Assembly: GCF_008693385.1 (NCBI RefSeq)
Contig: NZ_CP044067.1
Span: 1,366,501 to 1,430,500 of the forward strand
Direction of reading: 5' to 3'
Source: Cupriavidus pauculus
Lineage (GTDB): Bacteria; Pseudomonadota; Gammaproteobacteria; Burkholderiales; Burkholderiaceae
Length of the DNA stretch: 64,000 nt
The translations under genes were made by a program, and so were the position numbers. The notes beneath the pieces were generated by a model. That model was not told the origin of the DNA. It searched no databases and saw nothing but the letters and a program-made list of their open reading frames with translations. Position 1 is the first letter of the stretch; the number at the start of each line of letters is the position of its first letter. Positions 8,464 to 17,177 of the stretch are shown one piece after another.

Positions 8464-9396
8464 TCAGAGCCCCTGGAATGCGGCCGCGTCGAGGAGCCAG
8501 CGGCGGAACGCGGCGATGCCGGGCGCTTCGGTGCGGTCTGGCGAATAGAGCAGATAGTAGCGCTGCTGCGGCCGGAAGCACGCGTCCGACAACTTGACCA
8601 GCTGCCCCTGCTCGATCGCCTGCTCGGTGAGGTAGTCGGGCAGCAGCGCGCAGCCGAGGCCGCTGACCGCGGCCTGGAAGCCCAGCGAGAGAATGGAGTA
8701 GCGCGGGCCGCCGAGATGAGACCCCTTGCTCTGGCACTTGCCGAGGGTCGCCTCGTCGCCCTGCGCGCGGAAGAACTCGCTCCAGGCCTCGGGAAAGAGC
8801 GACTGGTGCAGCAGCGGCAGTTCCGCGATCTCGGCCAGTGACGGCATGCCCTTGCCATTCAGCAGCGACGGCGCGCAGACCGGATACGACTCGAGCCCCA
8901 TCACGAGATCGCTGCCATACCGCGCGGGCGGATTCGCGTTCGTGACGATGGCTACGTCGAGGCCTTCCTCGTTGAGATCGGGAATGCCCGTCCGCGTCGT
9001 GATATTCAGCGTGATTTCGGGATAGCTCTTCGCGAAATCGGACAGCCGCGGCAACAGCCAGAACGACGCGAACGACGGGACGACCGACAGGTTGAGGCTG
9101 CCGGCCTCGCCGCGCATCGCCATCAGGTCCGCCGTGGCATCGTCGAGGTCGTCGATGATGCGCGTGACGCGCCGCAGGTATTCCTTGCCCGCGACGGTCG
9201 TGACGACGCCGTTCGGCGTCCGCTCGACAAGCTTGAGGCCGACGAAGGATTCGAGTTCCGAAACCTGCTTGCTGACCGCGCTCTGCGTCAGGGACATCTC
9301 GCGCGCCGCGAGCGTGATGCTGCCCAGGCGGGCGGTGGTGGCAAACGCGATCAGGTTCGAGATTGCCGGCAGGTTGCGTCGGCCAATGCGTTTCAT
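8464..9396 (-). CDS. LysR-family transcriptional regulator
   Basis: 310 aa. The N-terminal winged helix-turn-helix spans about residues 6-65 (ITLAAREMSLTQSAVSKQVSELESFVG), followed by a periplasmic-binding-like effector domain. The hinge includes AGSLNLSVVPSFASFWLLPRL. ATG 9396 (MKRIGRRN) is chosen because the HTH begins directly after it; an in-frame ATG at 9432 has no better ribosome site. It lies upstream of and co-directional with hyuA, so it is the obvious candidate regulator of hyuAB-Bug. The effector is not predictable. Confidence 0.85.
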   Translation of the reverse strand: MKRIGRRNLPAISNLIAFATTARLGSITLAAREMSLTQSAVSKQVSELESFVGLKLVERTPNGVVTTVAGKEYLRRVTRIIDDLDDATADLMAMRGEAGSLNLSVVPSFASFWLLPRLSDFAKSYPEITLNITTRTGIPDLNEEGLDVAIVTNANPPARYGSDLVMGLESYPVCAPSLLNGKGMPSLAEIAELPLLHQSLFPEAWSEFFRAQGDEATLGKCQSKGSHLGGPRYSILSLGFQAAVSGLGCALLPDYLTEQAIEQGQLVKLSDACFRPQQRYYLLYSPDRTEAPGIAAFRRWLLDAAAFQGL

Positions 9397-9524
9397 CGGG
9401 CAGGTCGTTCCATCAGGCCGGAAGCGCAGCATCCGGAACTTTGGGGGGCGTCGTGGGGGACAACAATCGCGAATCGTAGCATCGGCCCTCCGCGCCGCTC
9501 AAGACCGGCACGGCGTTCGGCGAT

Positions 9525-9590
9525 GGTAGGGGGGGCTACCGAACGATTTCCGCACCAACCCGGACCCCTGCAGTCGCAAGTTGGTGCGGA
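9525..9590. other. Two adjacent hairpins between DUF4148 and LysR genes
   Basis: The 256-bp gap 9397-9652 has no convincing gene. It holds GGTAG-GGGGGG-CTACC (about 9525-9540) and a perfect 11-bp inverted repeat TCCGCACCAAC/GTTGGTGCGGA (9549-9559, 9580-9590) with a 20-nt loop. No U-tract follows on either strand, so the role is unclear (mRNA 3' end, operator or small RNA). Confidence 0.4.
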
Positions 9591-9652
9591 GATTCCCAAT
9601 CGTGGGGAAGGACGGTCCGCTAGAACGTCACACGAATGCCCGGTCGCCGCAC

Positions 9653-9934
9653 TCAGCCGCCGCCCGACGAGGGCGGTGCCGCCGCGGGCACCGTCGTCGC
9701 GCGCAGCCGCTGGTATTCGGCCAGCTGCTTCTGCAACGAGGGATCGAAGAACGCCGGCGCGCCGTCGCCCCTGTAGCGGTTGCGGAGCCCTGCCTTCTCC
9801 CACGCCTCGAGATCGGCGCGCACTTCCTCGCGCGTGAGCCCGCGCGGCGCCCCCTGGTACGCGGGTTCGGCGGCCAGGGCGGCAACCGGTGCCAGCGCGC
9901 TAGCCAGCAACGTGACAGATATCAGGCGCTTCAT
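9653..9934 (-). CDS. DUF4148 domain-containing exported protein
   Basis: 93-aa small protein. It has a Sec signal peptide MKRLISVTLLASALAPVAALA, then the DUF4148 signature LTREEVRADLEAWEKAGL and a QKQLAEYQRLRA segment, ending in a flexible Pro/Ser/Gly tail. GAGGAG lies 8 nt upstream of the ATG. Such proteins are numerous in Burkholderia and Cupriavidus, are periplasmic, and have no defined function. It appears to be a stand-alone gene. Confidence 0.85.
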   Translation of the reverse strand: MKRLISVTLLASALAPVAALAAEPAYQGAPRGLTREEVRADLEAWEKAGLRNRYRGDGAPAFFDPSLQKQLAEYQRLRATTVPAAAPPSSGGG

Positions 9935-10015
9935 GACGGCTGCTCCTCGCCGACACCCGGGTGCCGGCAAACGACATCGACGATACGACACGTATCAATG
10001 AAGCAAGCATAGACG

Positions 10016-10927
10016 CTATCGCCGATTTGCCTCCGCCAACTGTCGACGTTTCACAGGAATTTGCGCCTGAAGCAGATAAACGCCCCCGAGGATGCACGCG
10101 GCGGCAACGATATCGAACGGCCGCAGCGTCTCGCCCGCGATCCACGTGCCCATCGACAGTGCCACCACGGGTGGGATATAGGTTACGCCGGCGGCGGTCA
10201 GCGCGCCCAGCCGGCCCACGATGTAGTAGTAGAGCAGATAGGCGATGCCCGTGCCGCATATGCCCAGCCCCAGGACGATCCCGGCAAGCGCGCGCGGGTC
10301 TTCCGCGATGCGCCCCATGCCGCGGAAATCGGTCAACGCGGCCACGATGACCAGCGCAATGCCGATCTGCCATGTGGAAAGCGCGAGCGGCGACATGCCG
10401 GTGCCAGACAGATACCGGCGGGCATAGACGAACGAACAACCGACGCTCAGGCATCCGAGCAGCATGCTGCCGACGCCAGCAAGGCTGACGCCATCGCCGC
10501 TCACCCGCCATGGCTGGGCAATCAGCAGTACGCCAGCGAAGCCGCACACGAGCCCTATCCCCATGCGGGGCGTGGGCCGCTCGTCCCGGAGCAGCAGCCA
10601 CGCGCAGACCGCTGACACCAGCGGAATCGCGCCGCTGAGCATGCCGGCCGCGCCCGAAGCCAGCAGGCCCGTGCCCTTGGCGAACGCGTAGTAATAGATG
10701 ACCGTGGCCAGCAGCGACATCACGACGAAGTGGTGCGCATGGCGCAGATCCCGCCAGCGCAGCGCGCCTTTCGCCAGCGCGGACAGCAGCAGCGGCAGAA
10801 AGCCGCAAAGCACACGCAGGAACACGATCTGTGCGGGAGACAGGCTCGCACTGGCCCACTTCATGAACAGGAAGTTGGTGCCCCAGATCAGGCCGAGTGC
10901 CGCGAAGGCAAGTTGAGGAAGGTACAT
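10016..10927 (-). CDS. DMT-superfamily (EamA) transporter
   Basis: 303-aa inner-membrane protein with about 10 hydrophobic segments arranged as two EamA repeats. The first begins LAFAALGLIWGTNFLFMKWA; the second begins after a loop containing RRYLSGTGMSPLAL. Typical function is export of amino acids or other small metabolites. The ATG at 10927 opens the first helix, but no strong ribosome site is visible. Divergent from a GcvA-like LysR gene starting at 11024, which likely controls it. Confidence 0.82.
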   Translation of the reverse strand: MYLPQLAFAALGLIWGTNFLFMKWASASLSPAQIVFLRVLCGFLPLLLSALAKGALRWRDLRHAHHFVVMSLLATVIYYYAFAKGTGLLASGAAGMLSGAIPLVSAVCAWLLLRDERPTPRMGIGLVCGFAGVLLIAQPWRVSGDGVSLAGVGSMLLGCLSVGCSFVYARRYLSGTGMSPLALSTWQIGIALVIVAALTDFRGMGRIAEDPRALAGIVLGLGICGTGIAYLLYYYIVGRLGALTAAGVTYIPPVVALSMGTWIAGETLRPFDIVAAACILGGVYLLQAQIPVKRRQLAEANRR

Positions 10928-11023
10928 GGCATGGGCAAGCGGATAGGTTCTTGCCCATTGTCTGCAGCGGGAAGATGGAGTACAAACGATTTGATCTGCC
11001 CCATGCGATAGAAAAACTGCATC

Positions 11024-11914
11024 ATGAGCGCCATGCCTCCTTTGAAAGCCGTCATTGCATTCGAATCCGCAATGCGACATGCGAGTTTTTCTACGGCGGC
11101 GGAAGAGCTCGGGGTAACGCCGGGCGCGGTGGGCCAGCAGGTGCGCAAGCTGGAGGACTGGCTCGGCGTGGCATTGTTCCTGCGGCAGACAAGGCAGATC
11201 GTGCCCACGCCCGAAGCCATGACGTATATGGCGCAGATACAGCCAGCGCTATCGGAAATCGTGCACGCCAGCCGGCGCATGCGGGAACGCCGGCACAACG
11301 CCGTGCGACTGTCCATGCCACCGAGTTTCGCCGCCAAATGGTTCGCGCCACGGATGGCGGACTTTCTGCAGCATCACCCTGGCATCGCGCTAAGTCTCAG
11401 CACGTCCACCACGCTGGTGGACTTCGAGCACGAAGGCATCGATCTCGCCGTGCGCCATTTCGGCGGCGACGATTCTCGGCTGGCCGTCCAGCTGCTCCAT
11501 GCCGATGAAGCGCGTGCCTACTGCACTCCCGCGTACGCGCGAAAGTGGAAGCTCAAGGGGCCCGACGATCTGCAATCGGCAACCCTGCTGCACAACACGC
11601 TGCACCCGCACTGGGCCGCCTGGCTCGCGCGCTATAGCGGACTGAGCGCACGCCGCATCCAGTCCGTCGCCGGTATTCAGTTCGACCAGTCGCTGATGGC
11701 CATCGACGCCGCGGTACGCGGTCAAGGGGTCGTGCTGACGAGTCCGATCCTCGTGGAGAACGAAGTATCGGGCGGGTTGCTGGTGGAGCCGTTCGGCAAG
11801 GGCCTGCCGCTGCCGAACGGCTATTACCTCGTCCATCCGCGCGCCGCGCCATTGCACGATGGCGCGGCCGCGCTCAGCCAGTGGTTTCTGGCACAACGAC
11901 AGCGCGCGCCGTGA
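11024..11914 (+). CDS. LysR-family regulator, GcvA-like
   Basis: 296 aa. The HTH region (SFSTAAEELGVTPGAVGQQVRKLEDWLG) and the start of the effector domain RLSMPPSFAAKWFAPRMADFL match the GcvA/AmpR-like branch. DFEHEGIDLAVRHFGGD is also typical. Placed divergently from the EamA exporter with 96 bp between starts, the usual arrangement for a LysR regulator and its exporter target. Confidence 0.88.
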   Translation: MSAMPPLKAVIAFESAMRHASFSTAAEELGVTPGAVGQQVRKLEDWLGVALFLRQTRQIVPTPEAMTYMAQIQPALSEIVHASRRMRERRHNAVRLSMPPSFAAKWFAPRMADFLQHHPGIALSLSTSTTLVDFEHEGIDLAVRHFGGDDSRLAVQLLHADEARAYCTPAYARKWKLKGPDDLQSATLLHNTLHPHWAAWLARYSGLSARRIQSVAGIQFDQSLMAIDAAVRGQGVVLTSPILVENEVSGGLLVEPFGKGLPLPNGYYLVHPRAAPLHDGAAALSQWFLAQRQRAP

Positions 11915-11916
11915 CG

Positions 11917-12909
11917 CTATTCGAGCTTCACCCCCGCCTCCTGCACCACCTTGTGCCAGCGTGCGAGTTCCGCCTCGATATGCGCGCCGAGCGCGTCCGG
12001 CGTCGAGCCCACGGGTTCGTAGCCGCTAGCCGCGATCTGCGCGCGTAGTTCGGGCTGCGTCAGCACGCTCGCGATCTCGGTGCTGAGCTTGTCCACGGTC
12101 GCGCGCGGGGTGCCGGCCGGCGCGAGGATGGCGTACCAGCCGTTGATGTCGAAGCCGGGCACACCGGCCTCTGCCAGCGTGGGCACGTCGGGCGCCATCG
12201 CGGCGCGCTTGCTGCTGGTGACGGCCAGCGCCGTCATGCGGCCCGCGCGGATCTGGGGCATCGATGTGGAGATGCTGTCGAAGGTCAGCTGGATATCGCC
12301 GGCCAGCATCGCGTTGACCACCTGCGCGCTGCCCTTGTACGGCACGTGCGTCATCTTCACGCCGGCCATCGCGTCGAACAATTCCCCGGCAAGATGACCC
12401 GTGTTGCCATTGCCCGCGGAACCGAACGTGATCTTGCCCGGTGCGGCCTTCGCGGCGGCAATCAGTTCGGGCACGGTGCGCGCCTTCAGCGATGCGCTGC
12501 CGGCCAGGATCAGCGGCAGGTTGGCGACCAGCGACACCGGTGCGAAATCCTTGCGCGTGTCGTAGGGCAGCTTCGGATAGAGGCTCGGATTGATCGCGTG
12601 CGCGGCCAGCACCATGATCAGCGTGTAGCCGTCCGGCTTGCTGCGTGCCAGCGCCTGCGAGGCAATAGTGCCGCCGGCACCGGGACGGTAGTCGAGCACG
12701 ATCGGCTGGCCGAGCTTTTCCTGCAGCTTTGCACCAAGCGGACGCGCCAGCAGGTCCGCGCTGCCGCCGGGGGGATAGGGAATCAGCAGTTGAATCGGCT
12801 TCGTCGGCCATGCGTCCGCAGCCAAGGCGATCTGCGGCGCGGCGCCCGCCGCCAGCATCGCCAGCATGGCACGCAGCATCAGCCGTCTGCTTCTCGTCAG
12901 CGTCGTCAT
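11917..12909 (-). CDS. Bug/TctC-family solute-binding protein
   Basis: 330 aa. A signal peptide (about residues 1-30, ending ALA-ADAWP) precedes PIQLLIPYPPGGSADLLARP, VLDYRPGAGGTIASQ, DGYTLIMV and HVPYKGSAQ, the standard Bug landmarks. AGGAG lies 6 nt upstream. Only 18 bp follow the stop of the CoA-transferase B subunit, so it is the last gene of the Bug-CoA-transferase-Bug operon. Expected to bind the organic acid handled by that operon. Confidence 0.9.
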   Translation of the reverse strand: MTTLTRSRRLMLRAMLAMLAAGAAPQIALAADAWPTKPIQLLIPYPPGGSADLLARPLGAKLQEKLGQPIVLDYRPGAGGTIASQALARSKPDGYTLIMVLAAHAINPSLYPKLPYDTRKDFAPVSLVANLPLILAGSASLKARTVPELIAAAKAAPGKITFGSAGNGNTGHLAGELFDAMAGVKMTHVPYKGSAQVVNAMLAGDIQLTFDSISTSMPQIRAGRMTALAVTSSKRAAMAPDVPTLAEAGVPGFDINGWYAILAPAGTPRATVDKLSTEIASVLTQPELRAQIAASGYEPVGSTPDALGAHIEAELARWHKVVQEAGVKLE

Positions 12910-12927
12910 CGTCGTCTCCTATGGCTA

Positions 12928-13605
12928 TTACGCGGCGCGCAGCACGCGGCAATCCGGTGCCAGCGTCAGTGGTGCGGCCGTTAGCGCCTGTACCGTCTCG
13001 AACGGCACGCCGTCGAGCAGTCCCGTCACGCGCAGCCCCTGCCCGGGCACCACGTCGATGATCGCGAGGTCCGTATAGATGCGGTCGACGACGCCCAGCC
13101 CCGTCAGCGGATAGCTGCACCGCTCGACGATCTTCGGCTGGCCGTCGCGCGTGACGTGTTCCATCATCACGAACAGCCTTGCCGCGCCGACCACGAGGTC
13201 CATCGCACCGCCGACGGCGGGAATCGAGTCGGGCTCGCCCGTGGACCAGTTGGCAAGATCGCCGGTCGCGGAGACCTGGAACCCGCCGAGCACCGTGATA
13301 TCGACATGGCCGCCGCGCATCATCGTGAACGAGATCACGTGGTCCGAGATGGAGGCGCCGGGTACGAGCCCGATGTGGGCCTTGCTGGCATTGATCAGGT
13401 CCGGATCGGTCTCGCCCTCCCGAACGACGGGCCCCATGCCGAGAATGCCGTTCTCGCTGTGCAGCACGATCTCGCGATCGGGCGGCAGATGGTCCGAGAC
13501 CAGCGTCGGCATGCCGATGCCGAGGTTGACGATGCTGCCGCCGGGAATATCGTGCGCGATGATGCGCGCCATCTCGGCGCGGCTCAGCCGGGGCATATCA
13601 TGCAT
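12928..13605 (-). CDS. 3-oxoacid CoA-transferase, subunit B
   Basis: 225-aa subunit of a family I CoA-transferase. The catalytic glutamate is E51 in SENGILGMG; NLGIGMPTLVSD and GGFQVSATGDLANW are also conserved. The protein transfers CoA from a donor (usually succinyl-CoA) to a 3-oxo acid such as acetoacetate or 3-oxoadipate; specificity is not readable. GGAGG lies 8 nt before the ATG. The start overlaps the end of subunit A by 8 bp, consistent with translational coupling and a heteromeric enzyme. Confidence 0.92.
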   Translation of the reverse strand: MHDMPRLSRAEMARIIAHDIPGGSIVNLGIGMPTLVSDHLPPDREIVLHSENGILGMGPVVREGETDPDLINASKAHIGLVPGASISDHVISFTMMRGGHVDITVLGGFQVSATGDLANWSTGEPDSIPAVGGAMDLVVGAARLFVMMEHVTRDGQPKIVERCSYPLTGLGVVDRIYTDLAIIDVVPGQGLRVTGLLDGVPFETVQALTAAPLTLAPDCRVLRAA

Positions 13606-14275
13606 GGGAAGTTCCTCCAGCCAGCGCCACGGCCTGCACGAAGATGCCGGGCGTCATCACCGACTCCGGTGGCATCTCGCCGAGCGCCACCACCTCGTCC
13701 ACCTGCGCGATCGTGTGGCGCGCCGCCGTGCACATCACGGGCCCGAAGTTACGCCCGGCGTAACGGTAGGTGAGATTGCCCCAGCGATCGGCCCGATGCG
13801 CCTTGACCAGCGCGAAGTCCCCACGCAGCGGTTGCTCGAGCACGTATCCCACGCCATCGATCACGCGGCTCTCCTTGCCTTCGGCCAGCGCGGTGCCATA
13901 CGCCGTGGGCGTAAAGAATGGACCGAGCCCGGCGCCCGCGGCGCGGAGGCGTTCCACGAGCGTGCCCTGCGGCACGCATTCGAGCGTCACCTTGCCCGCG
14001 CGATAGGCGTCGATGAACGCTTCGGCATTCGTCGAGCGCGGATGCGAGCAGATGACCTTGCGCACGCGCCCCGCGCGGATCAGCGCGGCAATGCCCGTAT
14101 CGCCGTTGCCCGCGTTGTTGTTGACGATGACGAGGTCCCTCGCCCCCTGCGCCAGCAGCGCGTCGAGCAGCGCATCGGGAACGCCCGAGCCGCCGAACCC
14201 GCCGACCAGCACCGTGGCGCCATCGCCGATGCCTGCCACCGCGGCTTCGAGCGACGGCGCGATCTTGTCGATCAT
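13598..14275 (-). CDS. 3-oxoacid CoA-transferase, subunit A
   Basis: 225-aa partner subunit. VLVGGFGGSGVPDALLDAL near the N-terminus is the CoA-binding glycine-rich motif of PcaI/ScoA/AtoD-type subunits, and IVNNNAGNGDTGIAALI, PQGTLVERLRA and RGDFALVKA are also conserved. AAGGAG lies 5 nt upstream of the ATG at 14275. Located between a Bug gene (upstream) and subunit B (downstream) in a four-gene minus-strand operon for uptake and CoA activation of an organic acid. Confidence 0.92.
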   Translation of the reverse strand: MIDKIAPSLEAAVAGIGDGATVLVGGFGGSGVPDALLDALLAQGARDLVIVNNNAGNGDTGIAALIRAGRVRKVICSHPRSTNAEAFIDAYRAGKVTLECVPQGTLVERLRAAGAGLGPFFTPTAYGTALAEGKESRVIDGVGYVLEQPLRGDFALVKAHRADRWGNLTYRYAGRNFGPVMCTAARHTIAQVDEVVALGEMPPESVMTPGIFVQAVALAGGTSHA

Positions 14276-14302
14276 GAATGCTCCTTCAGGGATGCTGCAT
14301 GG

Positions 14303-15289
14303 CTACTGCTGCGGAATGCCGGTGTCCTTGACCACGCGCGCCCAGCGCTGGCGCTCCTGGTCGATGAACTGCCCGAAATGCTGCGGCGTGTCACCGCCCG
14401 CCTGGCCGCCGAGTTCGGCGAGCCGCGTCTTGATCTGCGGCTCGGCCAATGCCGTGGACGCCGCCTTGTAGAGCTGGTCGATCACGGCGGGCGGCGTGCC
14501 CGCGCGCGCCACCAGCCCGAACCATGCCGTTACCTGAAAGTCCTCGTAGCCGGCCTCTTTCATCGTTGGCACGTCGGGTAGCTCGGGCACGCGTGCCGCG
14601 CTGGTCACCGCGAGCGCGCGCAGCTTGCCGGCCTGTATCTGCGGCAGCGAGCTGGGCAGGTTGTCGACCATCATCGTCACCTGTCCGGCCACGAGGTCGG
14701 CCACCGCCGGCGCGGCGCCCTTGTACGGCACGTGAATGATGTCGAGGCCCGCGCGCTTCTTGAACAGCTCCCCGGACAGATGCACGGACTGGCCCGTGCC
14801 CGACGAGCCGAACGACAGCTGTCCCGGCTGCGTCTTCGCATAGGAGACCAGCTCCGCCACGTTGTGCGCGGGCACCTTGGGGTTGACCACGAGGATGTTC
14901 GGCACCGAAACGACGAGCGTGATGGGCGCGAAGTCCTGCGGCTTGTAGGGCAACTGCTTGTAAAGCGCGTAGTTGATCGCGTTCGGGCCGATATTGCCCA
15001 TCATCAGCGTGTAGCCGTCGGCCGGCGCCTGCAGCAGTGCCTGCGATCCGATGATGCCCGCTCCGCCCGCGCGGTTATCGACGACCACCGGCTGCCCGAG
15101 GATCTCGCTCATGCGCTTGCCGACGAGCCGCGCGGCGATGTCCGTGGTGCCGCCGGCAGCGGCCGGGACGATCAGGCGAATCGGGTGGTCGGGGTAGGCG
15201 GCTTGCGCGTTGCTGGCGATGCCGAGCGGGAGCAACGATGCAAGCGCCCATGCGGCGGCCAGACGACCCGGGGTCATCGATGTGGTCAT
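14303..15289 (-). CDS. Bug/TctC-family solute-binding protein
   Basis: 328 aa. The signal peptide ends about NAQA-AYPDHP, followed by PIRLIVPAAAGGTTDIAARL, VVDNRAGGAGIIGSQ, DGYTLMMGN and IHVPYKGAAP. ATG 15289 has AGGAG 6 nt upstream. First gene of the Bug-CoA-transferase A-B-Bug operon, so two different Bug receptors flank one CoA-transferase. No tripartite membrane components are encoded nearby. Confidence 0.9.
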   Translation of the reverse strand: MTTSMTPGRLAAAWALASLLPLGIASNAQAAYPDHPIRLIVPAAAGGTTDIAARLVGKRMSEILGQPVVVDNRAGGAGIIGSQALLQAPADGYTLMMGNIGPNAINYALYKQLPYKPQDFAPITLVVSVPNILVVNPKVPAHNVAELVSYAKTQPGQLSFGSSGTGQSVHLSGELFKKRAGLDIIHVPYKGAAPAVADLVAGQVTMMVDNLPSSLPQIQAGKLRALAVTSAARVPELPDVPTMKEAGYEDFQVTAWFGLVARAGTPPAVIDQLYKAASTALAEPQIKTRLAELGGQAGGDTPQHFGQFIDQERQRWARVVKDTGIPQQ

Positions 15290-15427
15290 ACCTGTCTCCT
15301 GTCCGGCATCGTTCCACCGTTTCGCTGGCAACGCCGTATTGTTTTATGGCGGGTTCACGATAGGCCACGCCGGGAGACAAGGGAATTCTTGATTCCGAAG
15401 ACTGGGCTTCGGGTTCGTGAAAGGCGG

Positions 15428-15874
15428 TCAGCCGACCTTCCGGACCTCCGTGCCCGCGGCGGCGATGACGGACCCGTCTTTCGCCAGCGGCTGCATGGGC
15501 GGCACGGGCTTGCCCGTGCGCTTGTCGATCAGCACCGAATGCGGCTCGCCGCGCGAGAACAGATGGCGCTCCCCCCACTGACGCAGGGCAACGACGACCG
15601 GAAACAGCCGTTCGCCCGCGGGCGTCAGCACGTATTCGAGATAGGAAGAGCCGTCCGACGCGGGCTGCGTCTCCATGACCCCGGCCTCGACCAGCTTCTG
15701 CAGCCGGTCCGTCAGGATATTGCGCGCCATGCCGAGCCCGCGCTGGAAATCGCCGAAGCGCCGCACGCCGTCGAACGCGTCGCGCACGATCAGCATCGAC
15801 CAGCGGTCGCCAACGACGTTGAGCGAACGCGCGACAGGGCACGGCTCTTCGCCGGGGGAACGGATTCTGGTCAT
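15428..15874 (-). CDS. HxlR-family transcriptional regulator
   Basis: 148 aa from ATG 15874. The winged-helix HxlR domain includes CPVARSLNVVGDRWSMLIVRD, RRFGDFQRGLGMARNILTDRL and an LTPAGE strand, all family signatures. An in-frame ATG at 15904 exists, but it falls inside a 20-bp inverted repeat likely to be the operator, which favours 15874. Divergent from an MFS exporter at 15960, the classic arrangement of a redox- or electrophile-sensing HxlR repressor and its efflux target. Confidence 0.85.
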   Translation of the reverse strand: MTRIRSPGEEPCPVARSLNVVGDRWSMLIVRDAFDGVRRFGDFQRGLGMARNILTDRLQKLVEAGVMETQPASDGSSYLEYVLTPAGERLFPVVVALRQWGERHLFSRGEPHSVLIDKRTGKPVPPMQPLAKDGSVIAAAGTEVRKVG

Positions 15875-15893
15875 GGCGGCGCTCGGCAGTGAA

Positions 15894-15953
15894 TGTGGTT
15901 GCATTTTAAAACTAGTCCGCATAGCATTCAACCAGTTTCATTTTGCAACCACA
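15894..15953. promoter_or_regulatory. 20-bp inverted repeat between hxlR and MFS genes
   Basis: TGTGGTTGCATTTTAAAACT (15894-15913) and AGTTTCATTTTGCAACCACA (15934-15953) are inverted copies matching at 16 of 20 positions, including 10 terminal bases. It is placed exactly between the divergent genes and is the probable HxlR operator controlling both. Confidence 0.6.
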
Positions 15954-15959
15954 TGAACC

Positions 15960-17177
15960 ATGACCAGCCTGTCGATGCCGCGCGCCCTGTTGATGTTGTT
16001 TGCCACTGCCAGCGGGCTCAGCGTGGCCAACGTGTATTACGCCCAGCCGCTGCTCGATGCCATCGCGCGCGATTTCGGCCTGGCGGAGGCCGCCGTGGGC
16101 AGCGTGGTCACGATGACGCAGGTCGGTTGCGCGCTTGCGCTGGTGCTGCTGGTGCCGCTGGGCGACCGCCTCGACCGACGCAGACTGATGATGGGCCAGC
16201 TGGCGGCGCTGATCGTGGCGCTCGTCGCGGTCGCCGCCGCACGTTCCACGCCCTTGCTCTACGCCGGCATGATGGCCGTCGGGCTGCTCGGCACGGCCAT
16301 GACGCAGGGGCTGATTGCCTACGCCGCGAGTACGGCCAGCGGCGACCTCGCGCATGAACAGGGCCGCATCGTCGGTGCCGCGCAAGGCGGCGTGTTCATC
16401 GGCCTGCTTGGAGCCCGCGTGTTCTCGGGAGCGATCGGCGACATCGCGGGCTGGCGCGGCGTCTACCTCGCATCCGCCGGGCTGATGCTGGCGCTGGCGG
16501 TTCCGCTCTGGCGATCGCTGCCGCGGCTGTCCGCGCCACGGGTCGATGTCGGCTATGTTCGCCTGCTGGGGTCCATGCTCACGCTGCTGCGCGAGGAGCG
16601 CGTCCTGCGGCAGCGCGGCATGCTCGCGCTGCTGATGTTCGCGGCGTTGAACATCTTCTGGAGCGCGCTGGTGCTGCCGCTGAGCGCGCCGCCCTTCTCG
16701 TTTCCGCATACGGTCGTCGGCGCCTTCGGGCTGGTCGGCATCGTCGGCGCGCTGGCCGCATCGCGCGCCGGACGCTGGGTCGATGGCGGCCATGAACGCC
16801 GCACGACGGGCATCGCGCTGGTCGTGCTGTTGCTGGCATGGTGGCCCCTGTCGTGCCTGCAGGCGTCGTCGATGCCCATCGCGCTGTCCGCCCTCCTGCT
16901 TGGCATCGTGTTGCTCGACGCCGGGGCGCAGGCGCTGCACGTGACCAACCAGAGCATGATCCTGCGCAGCCGGTCACAGGCGTCGGGGCGGCTGATCGGG
17001 CTCTATATGCTGTATTACGCCGTGGGAAGCGGCCTCGGCGCGATCGGGTCCACAGTGGTCTATGCCCACGCCGGGTGGCAGGCGGTATGCCTGCTCGGCG
17101 CCGGCGTCAGCGCGCTGGCCCTCGGGTTTAATGGCAGAATCTCCAGCATTCAACGCCGTTTAATCCCTCGCCCATGA
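15960..17177 (+). CDS. MFS transporter
   Basis: 405-aa, about 12-segment inner-membrane protein. The N-terminus SGLSVANVYYAQPLLDAIA matches the sugar/drug efflux MFS group that includes E. coli YgaY-like proteins, and loop 2-3 has GDRLDRRRLM. The start ATG 15960 lacks a strong ribosome binding site. The stop overlaps the ATG of the following LysR gene (ATGA). HxlR control from the divergent gene is likely. Substrate unknown; efflux is more likely than uptake. Confidence 0.85.
   Translation: MTSLSMPRALLMLFATASGLSVANVYYAQPLLDAIARDFGLAEAAVGSVVTMTQVGCALALVLLVPLGDRLDRRRLMMGQLAALIVALVAVAAARSTPLLYAGMMAVGLLGTAMTQGLIAYAASTASGDLAHEQGRIVGAAQGGVFIGLLGARVFSGAIGDIAGWRGVYLASAGLMLALAVPLWRSLPRLSAPRVDVGYVRLLGSMLTLLREERVLRQRGMLALLMFAALNIFWSALVLPLSAPPFSFPHTVVGAFGLVGIVGALAASRAGRWVDGGHERRTTGIALVVLLLAWWPLSCLQASSMPIALSALLLGIVLLDAGAQALHVTNQSMILRSRSQASGRLIGLYMLYYAVGSGLGAIGSTVVYAHAGWQAVCLLGAGVSALALGFNGRISSIQRRLIPRP

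Noticed and set aside
9621..9652. Frame after the DUF4148 stop ending GIRVTF, like an outer-membrane protein C-terminus
   Set aside because: Only ten codons in frame with DUF4148, with nothing barrel-like upstream. Probably chance.
15382..15412. Short hairpins GGAAT/ATTCC and CCGAAG/CTTCGG after the hxlR stop
   Set aside because: Stems of 5-6 bp without a U-tract; too weak to call a terminator.
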